64,000 bases of DNA from Marchantia polymorpha subsp. ruderalis (GCA_037833965.1 AP031351.1:9994501-10058500), one strand, 5' to 3'. Shown: positions 37,064-49,083, counted from the stretch's first letter. The notes: generated from the letters alone by a model not told the origin. Translations and numbers: made by a program.

Positions 37064-40049
37064 GGTCATGCAATGAAGTTGTTGTGAGCTTGAAAAACAC
37101 TTTGGTGCTGTGGAAGCACTCCGCTTCATAGAGGCTTCATAGAGGACTACGAAATATCTCAATTCGAAGAACAATTCTAAAGGTCCTGTCCACTTTCTAA
37201 GTTCTGAAAGGGATTAGCTGGAAATCAATTTATGTAACCACTGAGGTTGGTACCTCATTTGAAGATCAATGGTTTTTGTACTCCTACCGAGGTGTTTTCG
37301 AATTGTGATGGACTCGAGAACTTTCTGGTGTACTATTGACTCTGTCGTGAGCTGTGGCTTAAGTCCCTCATTTAGTTAAAAGAAACAGTTGATCCCGTGT
37401 TAAATTAGCACCAAAGGTCTTGAAGTAAGTGAATATGCGGAACTTATTGGCTCATTTCAGGTTTGTCATATCTATAATGTGCGCAGTATGTATATGCGTT
37501 ATTCATGTCCACCCACGCGCAATGGTATGAAATAAAGGCCAGAAAGAATTGGTATTCCAGAACTTTAGTAATATTTATCACCTTAAAAAATAGTTCCCTT
37601 TTCAGTCATCATACACTAATATCAAACGAAACTAAACGCATCAATTTTTTATGTTCTCTTTAGTCATTCAAAAACCAACTATCGTTATCTTTGTAGATAT
37701 ACAATCAACACACGGACGCTTAGTTTAGTTTAAATCTGAAGTCTTGATCAAAAGCTATCTGTCAACACAGTTAAAGTTATTTTGGTGAATAGTGGACTCC
37801 TAATTTACAATCATCTAAATTGCACTCTAAAAAATACCAATTTGGTCTATTGAAATTCAACTCGAATTATTTTCAGACAACAATAGGATCATTAGCAGAT
37901 AATTTTAGTGTTGAATTAAAACAATGTACAAATAGTTTTAAAGCAATCATTCTGGCATATTATTTCTATATTTTGAAAATTATGTAGAGGAAATATATAT
38001 TTCATTTTTAGAATATTTCCATAATGCAAAATAGTTTCACAGATTTTGGGATTTATCCCTGTAATACATGTACATAAATATATATATTCAATATCAATTA
38101 TTTTTCTTAATTTCAATTTGGTGATTTTCAAAAGATTAATTCAACCATAATGTAATTAATAATTTTTTTATCTTGTACATAATATGTAAGTATATATTTT
38201 TTCTTTTACAATATTAAATCATTATTATTTTCACATCTCTACAAGAGATTTGAAAATAGACATCATAAATGGGGATGATATGATATAAAAAACTATATAA
38301 ATTTCATTAAATTTCATATGAAATTGGTGATGTAATAACATTGACATCAAATATTTCATGTAAGAAAATAATATACTTTCACCTTGAGTTAAAATTTATG
38401 ATGTTTACAACTAAAATTGAAAAAATTTAAGATATTAAAGTAAAATCATTGTGGATATTGTAATTTGACTCATAAATGAATGTTTTTAAATATAACATAA
38501 TTCAACAAAACATTAAAAAATGTAAAATAAAACTATACATTTCATAAAATTCAATACTTGGTTTCATTAGATTGATGCACTAATTAGTTTATAACATATT
38601 TACAAATGAAAAAAAAAATCCTTTTATAGAGAAATTTTCTATGATGATTTTTTTTTTCTAGACAAACATTCAAAATAAAAAATTCTAACAAATTTAATTT
38701 TTAAAATCTAAATATAATTTGATATTGATAAATGATTATAATTTCTCCAATGTAAATTCATATGATCACTTCTATATTAAAAATATATGTATTTTGTAAA
38801 TTAAAGTATAGACAAACATTATACATACTTGTATTTTGAATAAATCATTTAGTGCATACTTTTATAAGAATTGTAAAAAACAAAAAAATATTTAAAATAG
38901 AAATACAATGAAATAAAATTACATTTGATGAAATTATATCATGAAACGGTATTTCATAAAATTGTTTAAAATACTATTCAAAGTATCCATTTTTAACTCA
39001 GCAATAATATTTCTTGTTTGATATACAATGTTTATGCACATTCAATTCATGATTACACATAATCATGTTGCATAATTAGATATTTGAAAATTTCAAAAAA
39101 TTAATTTACACATAAATAATGCTTTTGCATCCCATGATTAGTATTATGTATGTTAAAATAAACTCCATCTCAGGTTCCATTTTGATTAACTGGAATTAAA
39201 GTCAAGCTTAGATTTAATCCTAGTTAAATTATAATTAGCATTTGTGCTCCCTATGTATGGCTTATATCGAGCATTGATCACTTTATCAATGTCCAAAAAA
39301 TAAATTTGTTGTTTTTGTGGATGTAATCTAACAAAAACAAACCACGTATCTTCTTGTAAACGTCATATTTGTGTAAATATTTTATTCTTTTATATGTGTT
39401 TGTGTGTTTTCAAGAAGTTTTGTTATCTTGATTCTACAATTGATATTAAAGCTTTTGGTAATCATTTCTTTGATCATGAAGGTGTAGTAGATGCAGAAAG
39501 ACATTTGCTTTTGATGAAGTTCATGTTCAAGTTGGCGAAATGCAAAGACCAAGTCTTGGTAGCGACTTCAATTAAATAAGTATATTGAAACTAGAAGTCA
39601 ATATTTAAAAAAACATGACTTGTTATGCGGCATGATTTTAGTTCACTCAAGAATATCTTCAAGCAATTTCAAATAAGGATAACATCACAAGAAGTCTTGT
39701 TGATTTATAGTTGTTGTTTTAGAATTTCAAGTCCTTTTAATATCAATCAATCACAAATGTACTTTCAATATTTCTTGTTTTCATATATTTAAGCTCGTTA
39801 CAACAATTGGTATGATTATTGCGTATTAAGTTAATTAACTTTGACTTACAATGTTAAATTGGAAAAATATTTTATAGCAAGTTGTGAGCATAGTCATACT
39901 ACATATAGAATCTTTGATTTTGAAATAAGTAATAAGTAGGAAGAGTATACTCTGTCATTTGAGTCTATTGAACAAAGATATCACTGCAAATAATAGTCAA
40001 ACGGATTGTATGGTTTCTTGAAACTAACGAGCTTCATTGAAGCATACAA
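37064..40049. other. F-box 3' region and AT-rich block
   Basis: 37064-37560 may be F-box 3' UTR (AATAAA near 37532). From 37560 the sequence is extremely AT-rich with stops in every frame. A 61-codon open stretch at 39394-39579 is not recognised. The block merges into the decayed copia element on the right and may be older transposon debris. Confidence 0.4.
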
Positions 40050-42655
40050 CCTGTTTAGCAAAGGATTTATTTCACATTGATGTGTTTGATGATATTGTCA
40101 TTGATGTTTCAAATCTTAAAGAGAAGATAAGTGATGAAATAAAAAGCTTACATCATTTGTATCTACTTACTATTAGTAATTGTCATGTGTGATATTTTAT
40201 TGTGATAGGTTAACAATCACTTATCATGAGATTGTAATTGCTTTGTTGACTAATGTTTACAACATAATATTATGCTAACATCTTGCACATTTTATTTTTT
40301 CTAGTAAAGCATTGAATGTTATTCAAAATTGAACATATTCATGAAATGACAAACACATGAGATCAAAGAATAAATCCAAGTTCAAAGATACATCTCTAGA
40401 GATGAAAACAATATTCTATGGAAAATATGGCAAGAGTGATCATATTAAAAAGTAATGTCAAGTGAAGATCAAAGTAGTTGAAACTCCTTAAGCTAATGTG
40501 ATTCAAATGTTTGATGTTGAATATGATGATTTTTTTAAATATAGTTTATGACATGTCTTTTGCAATTCATCAAGAAATTTTGGTCACACATGATTATTAG
40601 ATCATGTTTGTTTTACATACGACAATTTTAATACTTCTTGTAGATCAAATGTCTCAACCGTGTAAGATTGAGTATATTAGATATATCAGAACTCAAATAT
40701 TTAATGTAGTTTAACATGCATTGATTCATGTTAGACTTATATCTAATATGAAAAAATTTGATTTTTTTAAAAAGTTAAATTCAAAATTATTTAAATTGAG
40801 CTTTATAAAGATAATATTTGAGATAAAAATACGTGATAATATTATGTTAGAGTATCATGAGCACAAAAAATTATACATGCTAGAGTTTATTATCATGTGT
40901 GATGACTTTAACTTTACTCAATCTTGAGTTAATTTTTGTCTTATGTCTAACATTCTAGACTATGACACTGTAGTATTAGGTTATAACTATCATTTATTAG
41001 TTTGAATTAAAATAGAGTTTACTCTATTTTAATAGAATGATAGTGGAATATTTATAGATATCATGACAACAATCAGTGTGCTAGTTAGTGTTTTAGTTGG
41101 AAACAACACATCATCAATACATGTGTTTGTTAGGATATGATTGATTGTGTTACTTCGGAGCATCATGTCACTAATACATATGCTCATAAGATATATTCAT
41201 CATGTAATCAATCCACTAGTAAGGATTGGATGGTAGAGATAAGACCTTATCTTTGTGTATGTGTTTGAGGTATATATTTAGAGGTGAGGTGAACCATTCG
41301 AGTTATTTCATCTTGAAAGTTTATGTTTCATATTCAAATGAGCTTTTTGCTAAAACTTAATGTTACATAAGTACATGACACTCCTTAATGATAAAAATCT
41401 GTTACTTGTCATAGATAAAATTGACTATGAAATTAAATTTTATGAACATTGTGTTATAAGCAAGCATCATAGAAAAAAATTTGATGTTAAAATTCACAAT
41501 TCTAAAAAACTCATTTGACTATGTCTACAATAAAATGTGTAAAATATTCTTCAATTATGCACTCTTTGAAAAGTTATATTATGTATTTTTAATTGATGAT
41601 TATTTAAGTTAGTGTTGATTTATCTTTTCATACAAAAGTTTGAAATTTTTACAACTTTGGTTGGTAAAAAACTCCAAGGCTAGATTGATAGTTAGAAATT
41701 TTACACAAAAAAAAGATGTGAACTACAATAATTTTTTTTCACCTAAAGCAAATTATGATACAATTTGACTTATAGGTGGATTTGCTGCAATATTTATTCT
41801 ACTTATGAATTAGATGGATATAAGTTTAATATTTTGTCATGAATTTCAAAGAAATTGATATATATTAGACAAACAATTGACTTTGAGAAAAAAAAATTAA
41901 ATTTTTTGATTCATAGATTGTTGAAATCATTCTATGGATTGAAGCAAACTCTTTTGAAAAAAATGAAAGATTGATAAATTTATGAAAGCTCAATTTGTTA
42001 AACTAAGTGTGTATGATTTATGTGTATAATGAAGAACGCAAATAATAAGATTTTCATTCTTATTATTTTAATTTTTGCAAGTATGATTTGCATATTGGGC
42101 AACAATTCAGACATACAATTTTAAATGCAAGAATTAGTTGAAATTTGCATTCAAAATTGAGGATTTGAATAAGTCTAAAAGTATATTATGGATGAATATT
42201 AAAAGTTTTTTGGATAAAAAAATACTATGGTAGAATAAAGTCAAGTAATTTCAATGCATGCTTCATGGTTATAACATGGTGAAATCTAAAATAGTATGAA
42301 TGTCTTTAGCAACACACTTCAAAATGTATGCAGTTCAATGTTTAGCCAATGTTGTTGAAAAGAAAAAAATGTCACTTATATTTTATGACAAAGCTATGTT
42401 CAGTCTCATGTATATCATGGTGTGCACAAGATTTAATATTACTCAAAATATGGTCAAAGTGAGCATGTACCTATCAAATACATGTATGATGCATTGAAAA
42501 GCAATTGAATGAATTCTTAAACTTTCAAGGAGTATTATGAATTTTGATATATTGTTTGAAAAAACATTAGATAATGCTAAATCCTTGCTAGACTAGATTG
42601 ATGCTTACTATGAACAGATTTAGGGAAAATTTAATTAAGTTATTTTGTAATTTAG
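40050..42655 (+). mobile_element. Highly decayed Ty1/copia retrotransposon, split by a solo LTR
   Basis: In order on +: gag-like 'FDDIVIDVSNLKEKISDE' (~40090-40140) and a ruined zinc knuckle 'FYGKYGKSDHIKK' then stop and C (~40412-40460). After the solo LTR comes 'EHCVISKHHRKKFDVKIHN', the zinc-binding start of a copia integrase (~41440-41500), then 'FYGLKQT' (RT, ~41930) and 'MSLATHFKMYAVQC...SLMYIMVCTRFNI' (RT/RNase H boundary, 42300-42440), and 'DAYYEQI' near 42600, equivalent to the DADYAGD of copia RNase H. Many stops and very high A+T show great age. Neither LTR of this element could be identified. Confidence 0.75.
40982..41367 (+). repeat. Fossil solo LTR of the Ty3/gypsy family inside the copia relic
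   Basis: Aligns across its length to the intact 420-bp LTR: left end TATAACTATCATTTATTAG, internal ATCATGACAACAATCAGTGTGCTAG, and right end AACTTAATGTTACA. No primer-binding site or internal sequence follows. Flanks TAGGT and TAAGT are a one-mismatch 5-bp target duplication. Copia gag lies to the left and copia integrase to the right, so it interrupts that element. Confidence 0.75.
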
Positions 42656-42661
42656 ATACGA

Positions 42662-42691
42662 GTCTTACAACCACATATGAATATGTGGTTG
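42662..42691. repeat. Left part of a palindrome split by the outer retrotransposon
   Basis: GTCTTACAACCACATAT (42662-42678), spacer GA, then ATATGTGGTTG to 42691. Removing the outer element and one GGTTG copy brings TAAGAC (54889-54894) next to it and completes ATATGTGGTTGTAAGAC, the exact reverse complement of the left arm. The neighbouring right-hand sequence resembles the copia 3' LTR near 58640. Confidence 0.75.
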
Positions 42692-43212
42692 TGTAACACT
42701 AGGGTTAAGAGAGAAGCTCACTCGAAGATAGAAACGTAAACTCTGAAGATGAGAGATACCAACAATGGTTCTACTCTCCCTTATATAGCTCTCACCAACA
42801 AGTACAAGAAGATAAGATCTAATCCCCATCATCCATCCCACTCCTAGTGGATGGATGATGTGGCGGATAATCCTAACAAGCACACGGATCGCTGACGTGG
42901 CGCACCCAACTAACACACTCAATCCTTACCTACAAGCACACGGATTGTTGACGTGACACTATCAACTAACACATCCACTCTGTACACCCCAAGTGCGCGG
43001 ATCGTTGACGTGGTAGCTATGACGAGTGCACACTAAAGTATTTCTCCCGCCCTGAACCAACGCAGCAAATGCTGAACTATCCATAGTTTGACGTGCGAAA
43101 GATTTCACTCCCGCTTGGTTAATTGTTCGAAATTTCAATTTAGCTTACAAGAATGAACATCAATATTTAGAGTAACCTCTACTTTAGTTCTAACCAACTA
43201 AAGATGGTTACA
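42692..43212 (-). repeat. 3' LTR of outer element (with ~115-bp insert)
   Basis: Reverse complement of the family LTR. It is 521 bp, not about 420, because extra sequence lies at about 43043-43157. A purine-rich tract (CTTAAAAGGAGTGAGGTT on the minus strand, 43213-43230) just internal to it is the polypurine tract. Confidence 0.9.
43043..43157. other. ~115-bp insertion within the outer 3' LTR
   Basis: Family LTRs run GTGCACACTAAAGTAT directly into ACATCAATATT. Here 115 bp, from TCTCCCGCCC through CAAGAATGA, separate the two. It is not present in the three other good LTRs in the window. No terminal repeats or clear target duplication are seen, so its origin is unknown. Confidence 0.7.
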
Positions 43213-43225
43213 AACCTCACTCCTT

Positions 43226-46200
43226 TTAAGATGTAACGTTCTCGTTGCACATACGTTCAAACTCCTGAACTATCAAAGGTGCATTTGCTAAATTTTTAGT
43301 GGGTTCCCAAGTTGATTCATATGATGGATAGCCTTTCCATTGGATCAAATACTCTACTTTGGGATATTTATGACCTCGAATACATTTCTTGAGTATCTTT
43401 TCTACCTTAAACTCCTCATGATCTGCTATCAAGGTTGGAAGAGGAGGTGGTGCTGGTTAGTTGGTGAATTGTTTTGGTCGTGGTACATGTTTTTGCAATC
43501 GTGACACATGAAATATTGGATGTATTTTCATATGTGACGGAAGTTCCAACTTGTATGACATTTCACCAACACGCTTCAAAACCAAAAATGGACCAATGAA
43601 CCTAGGGTTCAACTTTGGTGTTCCTACAAGAGACAAATTTGTTGTAGATAACCAAACATGATCTCCAACCTCAAAAACCACTTCTCTACGATGAGCATCG
43701 GCATGCTGCTTTTGCCGATTTTGAGCTATCACCAACTTCTCCTTGGCCTGATGTAGTCCTCGGTGAATATGCTCCACAAATTTGTTGACTGCTGCAACTT
43801 TGGTCGAAAACTCCTCTCCTTTGGGAAGTCTCATCAAACTTGAAGGAATTATAGGATGAGCTTCATACATAAGAAAAAATGGAGACACTTTTGTGGATGC
43901 ATTAACAGAATTGTTATATGCAAATTCCACAAGTGGCAAAAGGTTGTCCCACTCTTCTTGCTCTTCTAATGTGAATGCTCGTAGCATATCCTCTATGGTT
44001 CTATTTGCCCTCTCAGTCTGTCCATCAGTTTGAGGGTGATGGGCCGTTAACATTGCTAGTTTTGTTTTGAAAAAACTAAACAAAGTTTTCCAAAATAAAC
44101 TAGTGAAGTGAGTACCTCTATCCGTGATTAACACTTTGCTTAAGCCATGATTCACAAAAACTGCATCTAGATACAATTGAGCTAGTTGTGGAGCTGTTAC
44201 TGTTTTTGTGGTTGGCTTGATGTGAATCATCTTGCTCAATTTGTCTACAAAAACCACCACTGAATCATGTCCTAACAAAGTCCTTGGTAACTCACATACA
44301 AGATCCATAGTGACATGTTCCCACCGCTGTTCGGAAATAGGAAGAGGCTGTAATAAACCCGTTGGTTTTTGATTACTTGCCTTGTTTTGTTGACAAGCAA
44401 CACAACTTCGAACGTAAGACTCCACATCCTCACGTTTTTTGGGCCAATAGTACACTTGTTGTATACTCTCCACGGTTTTCTCCACTCCCACATGACCTGC
44501 AATGGGTGTATCATGACTTTCTGCCAAAATCATTGTGCGCAAATCGTGATCTTGTGGAATCCATATACGCTGATTGTAAAACGCCGAATCTCGAGATTTC
44601 TCTGCCTCTCCAGTTTGTAGAGCCCGAGTGATCTGTTCATTTTCCTTTGTGGCTTGTGACATCTTGCTCCACCAATCCGCCTGAATTTTCACTTCTACAA
44701 CATGATTCAAACAATGCATGCGTGTGAGAGCATCTGCAAGTTGCTTCTTTCTCTCCACGTACACAATCTTCATGTTGAAGCGTTGACGCCACTTTGTTCA
44801 TCGAATTTGTCGTTTGGACAGATACTTCTAAGTTTCCAAATAAACCAAGGGTTTATGATCAGTGTCCACCACAAACTCCTTATCACCCAAGTAATGCTTC
44901 CAATGTTTGGTTGCCAACACGATAGCTAACTCCTCCCGTTCTGTCGTGTGATAATTTTGTTCCGTCGCCACCAACTTTTGAGAATAGAAAGCAACTGGAT
45001 GCCATACATCCTCCCATTCTTGTTGAAGTATGCCACCTACTGTTGTACCTGATGCGTTAGTGGCCAACTTGATAGAACGGTTAGGATCATACCACTTGAG
45101 AATAGGTGCGTGTAACAAAGCATCTTTCAATGCTTGAAAAGCTAACTATTGAGCTGTTCCCCATCTCCATTTTTGACCTTTCCCTAACATGGAAGTCAAG
45201 GCCTGAGCTAGGCGAGCAAAACCTTTCACAAATCTACGATAGAATCCAGTGAGCCCTAGAAAACTCTTCAATTGAGTTTGATACTCAGGTGCTATCCATT
45301 TTTGAATTGCATCTATCTTCTCACTCATCACTTGGATTCCTGTAGCTATAACTCTATGACCCAAGTAATCTACTTCTGACTTGCCAAATTCACATTTTGA
45401 AGCTTTGGCATACAATTGATTGTCTCTTAAAACTTGAAGTACCTCTCGTAAATGACTTCTATGATCACTCAAAGTTTTGCTATACATCATAATATCATCT
45501 AAATAATGGCGAAAGATATCATTCATCAATCCCATAAATGTAGCTGGTGCATCAGTGAGACCAAAAGACATCACTAGATACTCAAAGTGTCCATACCTAG
45601 TACGAAAAGCTGTCTTGTGAACATCTTCATCTGCAATTCGAATTTGATTGTAGCCGCTTCTCAAATCTAGCTTGGTGAAGTACTTCGCTCCTTGAAGTTG
45701 ATCAAACAAATCATCCATACGAGGTAATGGATATTTGTTTTTCACCGTTTGGTGATTCAACCCGCGATAATCGATATATAGTCTCATGGATCCATCCTTC
45801 TTCTTCACAAAGAGTACTGGAGCTCCATAAGATGAAACACTTGGTTGAATGAATCCATTGCTCAACATCTACTCCACTTGAGCTTTGCATTCTTCCAATT
45901 CGTTTGGAGCTAAACGATATGGAGCTTTGCAAGTTGGTGTACTTCTAGGTATCACCTCAATCTTGTAATCTACTTGACTCTTTGGTGGTAATACTGCAGG
46001 TAGATTATCTGAAAAAACATCTTTATACTCCATAAAAATGTAGTTCAAGTACTCCGGGATGTAAAGTTTGTCCGTGGATCCAATATCTCTTATAAGTCCA
46101 AGGAAACATACATCATCTCTAGAAATGTATGCTTCTAGAAATGGATGTTGTACCCATCACAAAGATGGGTAAATTCCTATTCTGAGATCTAATTCTATCT

Positions 46201-46802
46201 CCATAGATCTTCCATCCATTACTTGTAATCACTTTTCTTCTCCAATCTACCTTCGGATTATATTGCTCCATCCATGGCATTCCAAGGATGATATCATATC
46301 GAGCTAAACAAATTGCTCTCCTTGTATCTACCTATGGATAATTCTACACTCCGTGGTAGTGTTTCTATCACTTCAGTTTGCCCGTTTGGCAATTCAACTT
46401 CTTCACTCACGTCCTTCATCAACATCAAACCTAACTTCATAGCAACACTCCTTGATAGAAAATTCTCAATTGCTCAAGGATCAATTAAAACTCTCACCTT
46501 GTGTCTTTCCATGAAACCATCAGTGACAATGAGTTGAGCTTGCTTCTTACTCCTTCCATAAGCTCCCAACCATTGACTTTTTCCAAACTCGCCTTTTCTT
46601 CGCTTTGTAGAACCAATAAGGCCTCGAGGCAAGATTACTGGTGATCTTCGTTTCTCGAAACTGCTTCCTCCACCTCTTCATACTCTATCCCCTCCATATT
46701 GTTGAACGGTCGTCGCTGTATGGGCTGTCTTCCTTGTTGTGTCGGCCGAATTCGACAAATCTTGGCTATGTGACCCATTCGTCCACATGCATAGCATTGA
46801 CG
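43226..46802 (-). pseudogene. Outer element pol (protease-RT-RNase H-integrase-chromodomain), broken
   Basis: Open pieces on the minus strand: RT 45868-45146 with the YLDD active site, RNase H 45130-44828, integrase 44773-43457 with H2C2, 'VITDRGTHF'-type and '[19 protein letters not shown]' motifs, and chromodomain 43432-43226 ('[19 protein letters not shown]'). Breaks against the inner copy: a stop in the protease just after 'LID', a stop where RT joins RNase H, stops near 44828 and 44800, and a stop after 'KQFTN' before the chromodomain. The integrase homopolymer at about 43873 has six bases and is in frame, unlike the inner copy. Confidence 0.9.
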
Positions 46803-46888
46803 TGTAACCATCTTTAGTTAGTTAGAACTAAAGTAGAGGTAACTCTGAATATTGATGTAGATACTTTAGTGTGCACTAGTCATAGCTG

Positions 46889-47058
46889 CCACGTCAGCGA
46901 TCCGCGCACTTGGTAGGTACAGAGTGGATGTGTTAGTTGACAGTGCCACGTCAACAATCCGTGTGCTTGTAGCTAAGGATTGAGTGTGTTAGTTAGTGTG
47001 TTAGTTGGGTGCGCCACGTCAGCGATCCGTGTGCTTGTTAGGGTTATCCGCCACGTCA
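46889..47058 (+). promoter_or_regulatory. Four-copy CCACGTCA array in the LTR (UPRE/ACGT-core-like)
   Basis: CCACGTCA occurs at 46889, 46946, 47014 and 47051. Its complement TGACGTGG equals the known unfolded-protein-response element core, also an ACGT-core bZIP site. The fourth copy reads GATGACGTGG on the minus strand. The first three are followed by a shared (A/G)(A/G)C(A/G)ATCCG-G---CTTG block, so a ~27-bp module has been repeated. The array ends ~70 bp upstream of the TATA box, the normal place for enhancer sites. The 3' LTR keeps all four. Stress induction is inference. Confidence 0.55.
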
Positions 47059-47126
47059 TCCATCCACTAGGAGTGGTATGGATGGTGGGGATTAGATCTT
47101 ATCACCTTGTACTTGTTGGTGAGAGC

Positions 47127-47133
47127 TATATAA
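47127..47133 (+). promoter_or_regulatory. LTR TATA box
   Basis: CTATATAAGGG in the R-proximal third of the LTR, about 90 bp before the LTR end. Identical in the 3' LTR at 52741-52747, and kept in the outer 5' LTR (minus strand, 54535-54541). Confidence 0.7.
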
Positions 47134-47223
47134 GGGAGAGGAGAACCATTGTTGGTATCTCTCATCTTCAGAGTTTACGTTTCTATCTTCGAGTGAACTT
47201 CTCTCTAAACCCTAGTGTTACAA

Positions 47224-47235
47224 TGGTATCAGAGC
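47224..47235 (+). other. Primer-binding site (initiator tRNA-Met type)
   Basis: TGGTATCAGAGC, the standard 12-base complement of the plant initiator methionine tRNA 3' end, one base after the 5' LTR. The same site occurs in the outer element on the minus strand at 54433-54444. Confidence 0.9.
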
Positions 47236-47386
47236 GACCTTGCTCTTTCCTTGAGTGTGGATTACCCCTCATGGAATAGCAAGTGAGTGATGATGGAGTG
47301 TAGTCTTGAGAGTGTATAGAGGCTGGCAGAGGTCATTCATCTGCATGTAGAGAGAGGTGGAAGGGGGACATTGTGTTTTTGCAGAT

Positions 47387-47605
47387 ATGGACGGGATTGA
47401 CAAGAATCCAGTACCGCACTGGCCAATTCCTAACCTATTCGATATTCACCTTCGTTGCATGGAGAAACATCATTTTCGGATGTACCTTGTGGCTTGTTGG
47501 GGTGCAGATTTTATGACTAGAGTGATGAAGTCAAGAGTGCCACTGATTCTTCCAATAGTTACTTATACAGAGACTTGGGATTGTACTATATACATTCTAT
47601 ACTGA
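47387..47605 (+). other. Small leader ORF A, 72 codons
   Basis: ATG at 47387 in the ~600-nt leader between primer-binding site and gag. Product contains 'DKNPVPHWPIPNLFDIHLRC' and 'VACWGADFMTRVM'; no known domain. The equivalent outer-copy frame has lost one base near its middle and is split. It may be a chance frame or an upstream ORF affecting gag translation. Confidence 0.3.
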
Positions 47606-47612
47606 TTGTTTC

Positions 47613-47819
47613 ATGGATTTGAATCGCGAACCACCTGTCCCGGTTCGATTCAGCACTTATGTAGAGATTAGAACAGTATATAGACAGAAGAGGATATGGA
47701 GAGATTTTCTTGTGAGGAATTATGGAGAGGAGTACTATAGAGCTGTGATAGAGTCACCTGCACCTTTTGTGACTCCTTTGTTGAGAGGTCACATAGTGAT
47801 TATACTCACTTTGTATTAG
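47613..47819 (+). other. Small leader ORF B, 68 codons, intact in both copies
   Basis: Basic, tyrosine/arginine-rich 68-residue frame starting 'MDLNREPPVPVRFSTYVEIR', unrecognised. The outer copy keeps it open over its full length (54057-53851). I count six base differences between copies, four changing the residue and two silent, which gives no hint of purifying selection. It lies 17 bp before the next ATG. Confidence 0.35.
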
Positions 47820-47836
47820 AGGGAGTGTGAAAAAGC

Positions 47837-48175
47837 ATGGGAACATCAATTGATATGGGTGAGGTTCTCAATGCAATCATGGCAGAGATGAAGGAGTTGA
47901 GAAAAGCGATAGTAGATGGGCATACCAAGCAGCAAGCCATGGAAGATAAAATCTTCGCATTGGAGAGTGAAAAAGTAGAGAGAAAGTTGGAGAGATGGAA
48001 GTTGAACCTCAAGTTCAAGCTTCCCAAGTTCAGCCAGAACCAACTCCTATTGATGCAGCAGAGGCAAATAGGAGATGCCTTCAAGAGATTGAAGATCAAG
48101 CAAATCTTTTGCTTCGAATGGGAAAATCCTGTAAGGTGGAAGCTTACAAAGGGAGCAGAGCAATGGGAGTGTTAG
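47837..48175 (+). other. Frame-offset ORF at the gag start, 112 codons
   Basis: The first ~50 residues ('MGEVLNAIMAEMKELRKAI...QQAMEDKIFALESEK') look like a coiled-coil Gag N-terminus. The frame then continues as an alternative reading of the gag start and ends at 48175. The main gag frame is closed by TGA at 47968-47970 and has its first good ATG at 47995, so these 50 residues can join Gag only through a -1 frame change near 47968-47995. The outer copy (53833-53495) has the same offset. Confidence 0.5.
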
Positions 48176-49083
48176 AGGGATGGATTATGAGGATGAATAT
48201 TCATTTATCCCATTTTCATGTTTCTGATTATATTGCAGGAATGTTCATGAGATCTTATCTTACGGATAAGGCTCTCACATGGTACACAACATGGGAGAGA
48301 ATGCTTTCAGAACGAGGTGCTACCATTTCGTGGAGTGGAATGCAGGAAGGACTTCTGCAAAATTTTCAAGCGGTGGATTCTCTTCAAACTGCAAGAATGA
48401 AGTTGTGGGATCTGAAGCAGAAAGGAGGTATTCATGAGTACATTGAAGAATTTCGTGATCTTCAAGTATCTATCATGGATATGAGTGGAGCTGAAGCCTT
48501 GGACGTGTTCAAACGAGGCTTGAAAGATCGAATTCGAAAGGAGGTGATGGTAAGAAATCCATCTACTGTGAATGAAGCAATCGCAATTGCTCAACGAATT
48601 TCAGGTGCTTTTGGTGTCACACACGGTGAGCCAGTGAGCAATTTTAGAGATCCATCTGGTCCAACACCGATGGAGTTGGGAAACCTTCGACGTAGAGAAG
48701 GTTTTGCACCAACAAGAGGACCACCACCAAGATTTGGAGGTGAGATTAGGCGACCAGGAGTTCCACATTTGCAAGAAGGTTATGCAAATAATGGAATGGT
48801 TCGAGGAGGAGCTGGAGTTTGTGACAATCGCCAATGCTATGCATGTGGACGAATGGGCCACATAGCCAAGTTTTGTCGAGTTCGGCCGACACAACAAGGA
48901 GGACGGCCCATGCAGCGACGACCGTTCAACAATATGGAGGGGATAGAGTATGAAGAGGTGGAGAAGCAGTTTCGGGAAACGAAGATCACCAGTAATCTTG
49001 CCTCGCGGCCTTACTGGTTCTACAAAGCGAAGAAAAGGCGAGGTTGGAAGAAAGCAATGGTTGGGAGCTCATGGAAGGAGTAA
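47995..49083 (+). CDS. gag: Gag polyprotein of the inner chromovirus
   Basis: 362 codons. Retrotransposon Gag domain at about residues 60-190 ('[14 protein letters not shown]', '[20 protein letters not shown]', '[15 protein letters not shown]'), proline/arginine-rich linker, then one zinc knuckle '[14 protein letters not shown]' (C-x2-C-x4-H-x4-C, near residue 283). Packages the element RNA in cytoplasmic particles. Start chosen as the first ATG after the TGA at 47968. A longer Gag would need the frame-offset ORF upstream. The pol frame overlaps its end by 134 nt in the +1 frame. Confidence 0.9.
   Translation: MEVEPQVQASQVQPEPTPIDAAEANRRCLQEIEDQANLLLRMGKSCKVEAYKGSRAMGVLEGWIMRMNIHLSHFHVSDYIAGMFMRSYLTDKALTWYTTWERMLSERGATISWSGMQEGLLQNFQAVDSLQTARMKLWDLKQKGGIHEYIEEFRDLQVSIMDMSGAEALDVFKRGLKDRIRKEVMVRNPSTVNEAIAIAQRISGAFGVTHGEPVSNFRDPSGPTPMELGNLRRREGFAPTRGPPPRFGGEIRRPGVPHLQEGYANNGMVRGGAGVCDNRQCYACGRMGHIAKFCRVRPTQQGGRPMQRRPFNNMEGIEYEEVEKQFRETKITSNLASRPYWFYKAKKRRGWKKAMVGSSWKE

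Larger units (their letters stand above)
46803..47222 (+). repeat. 5' LTR of inner element
   Basis: Starts TGTAACC and ends GTGTTACA, 420 bp. Carries four CCACGTCA elements and a TATATAA at 47127-47133. Confidence 0.97.
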
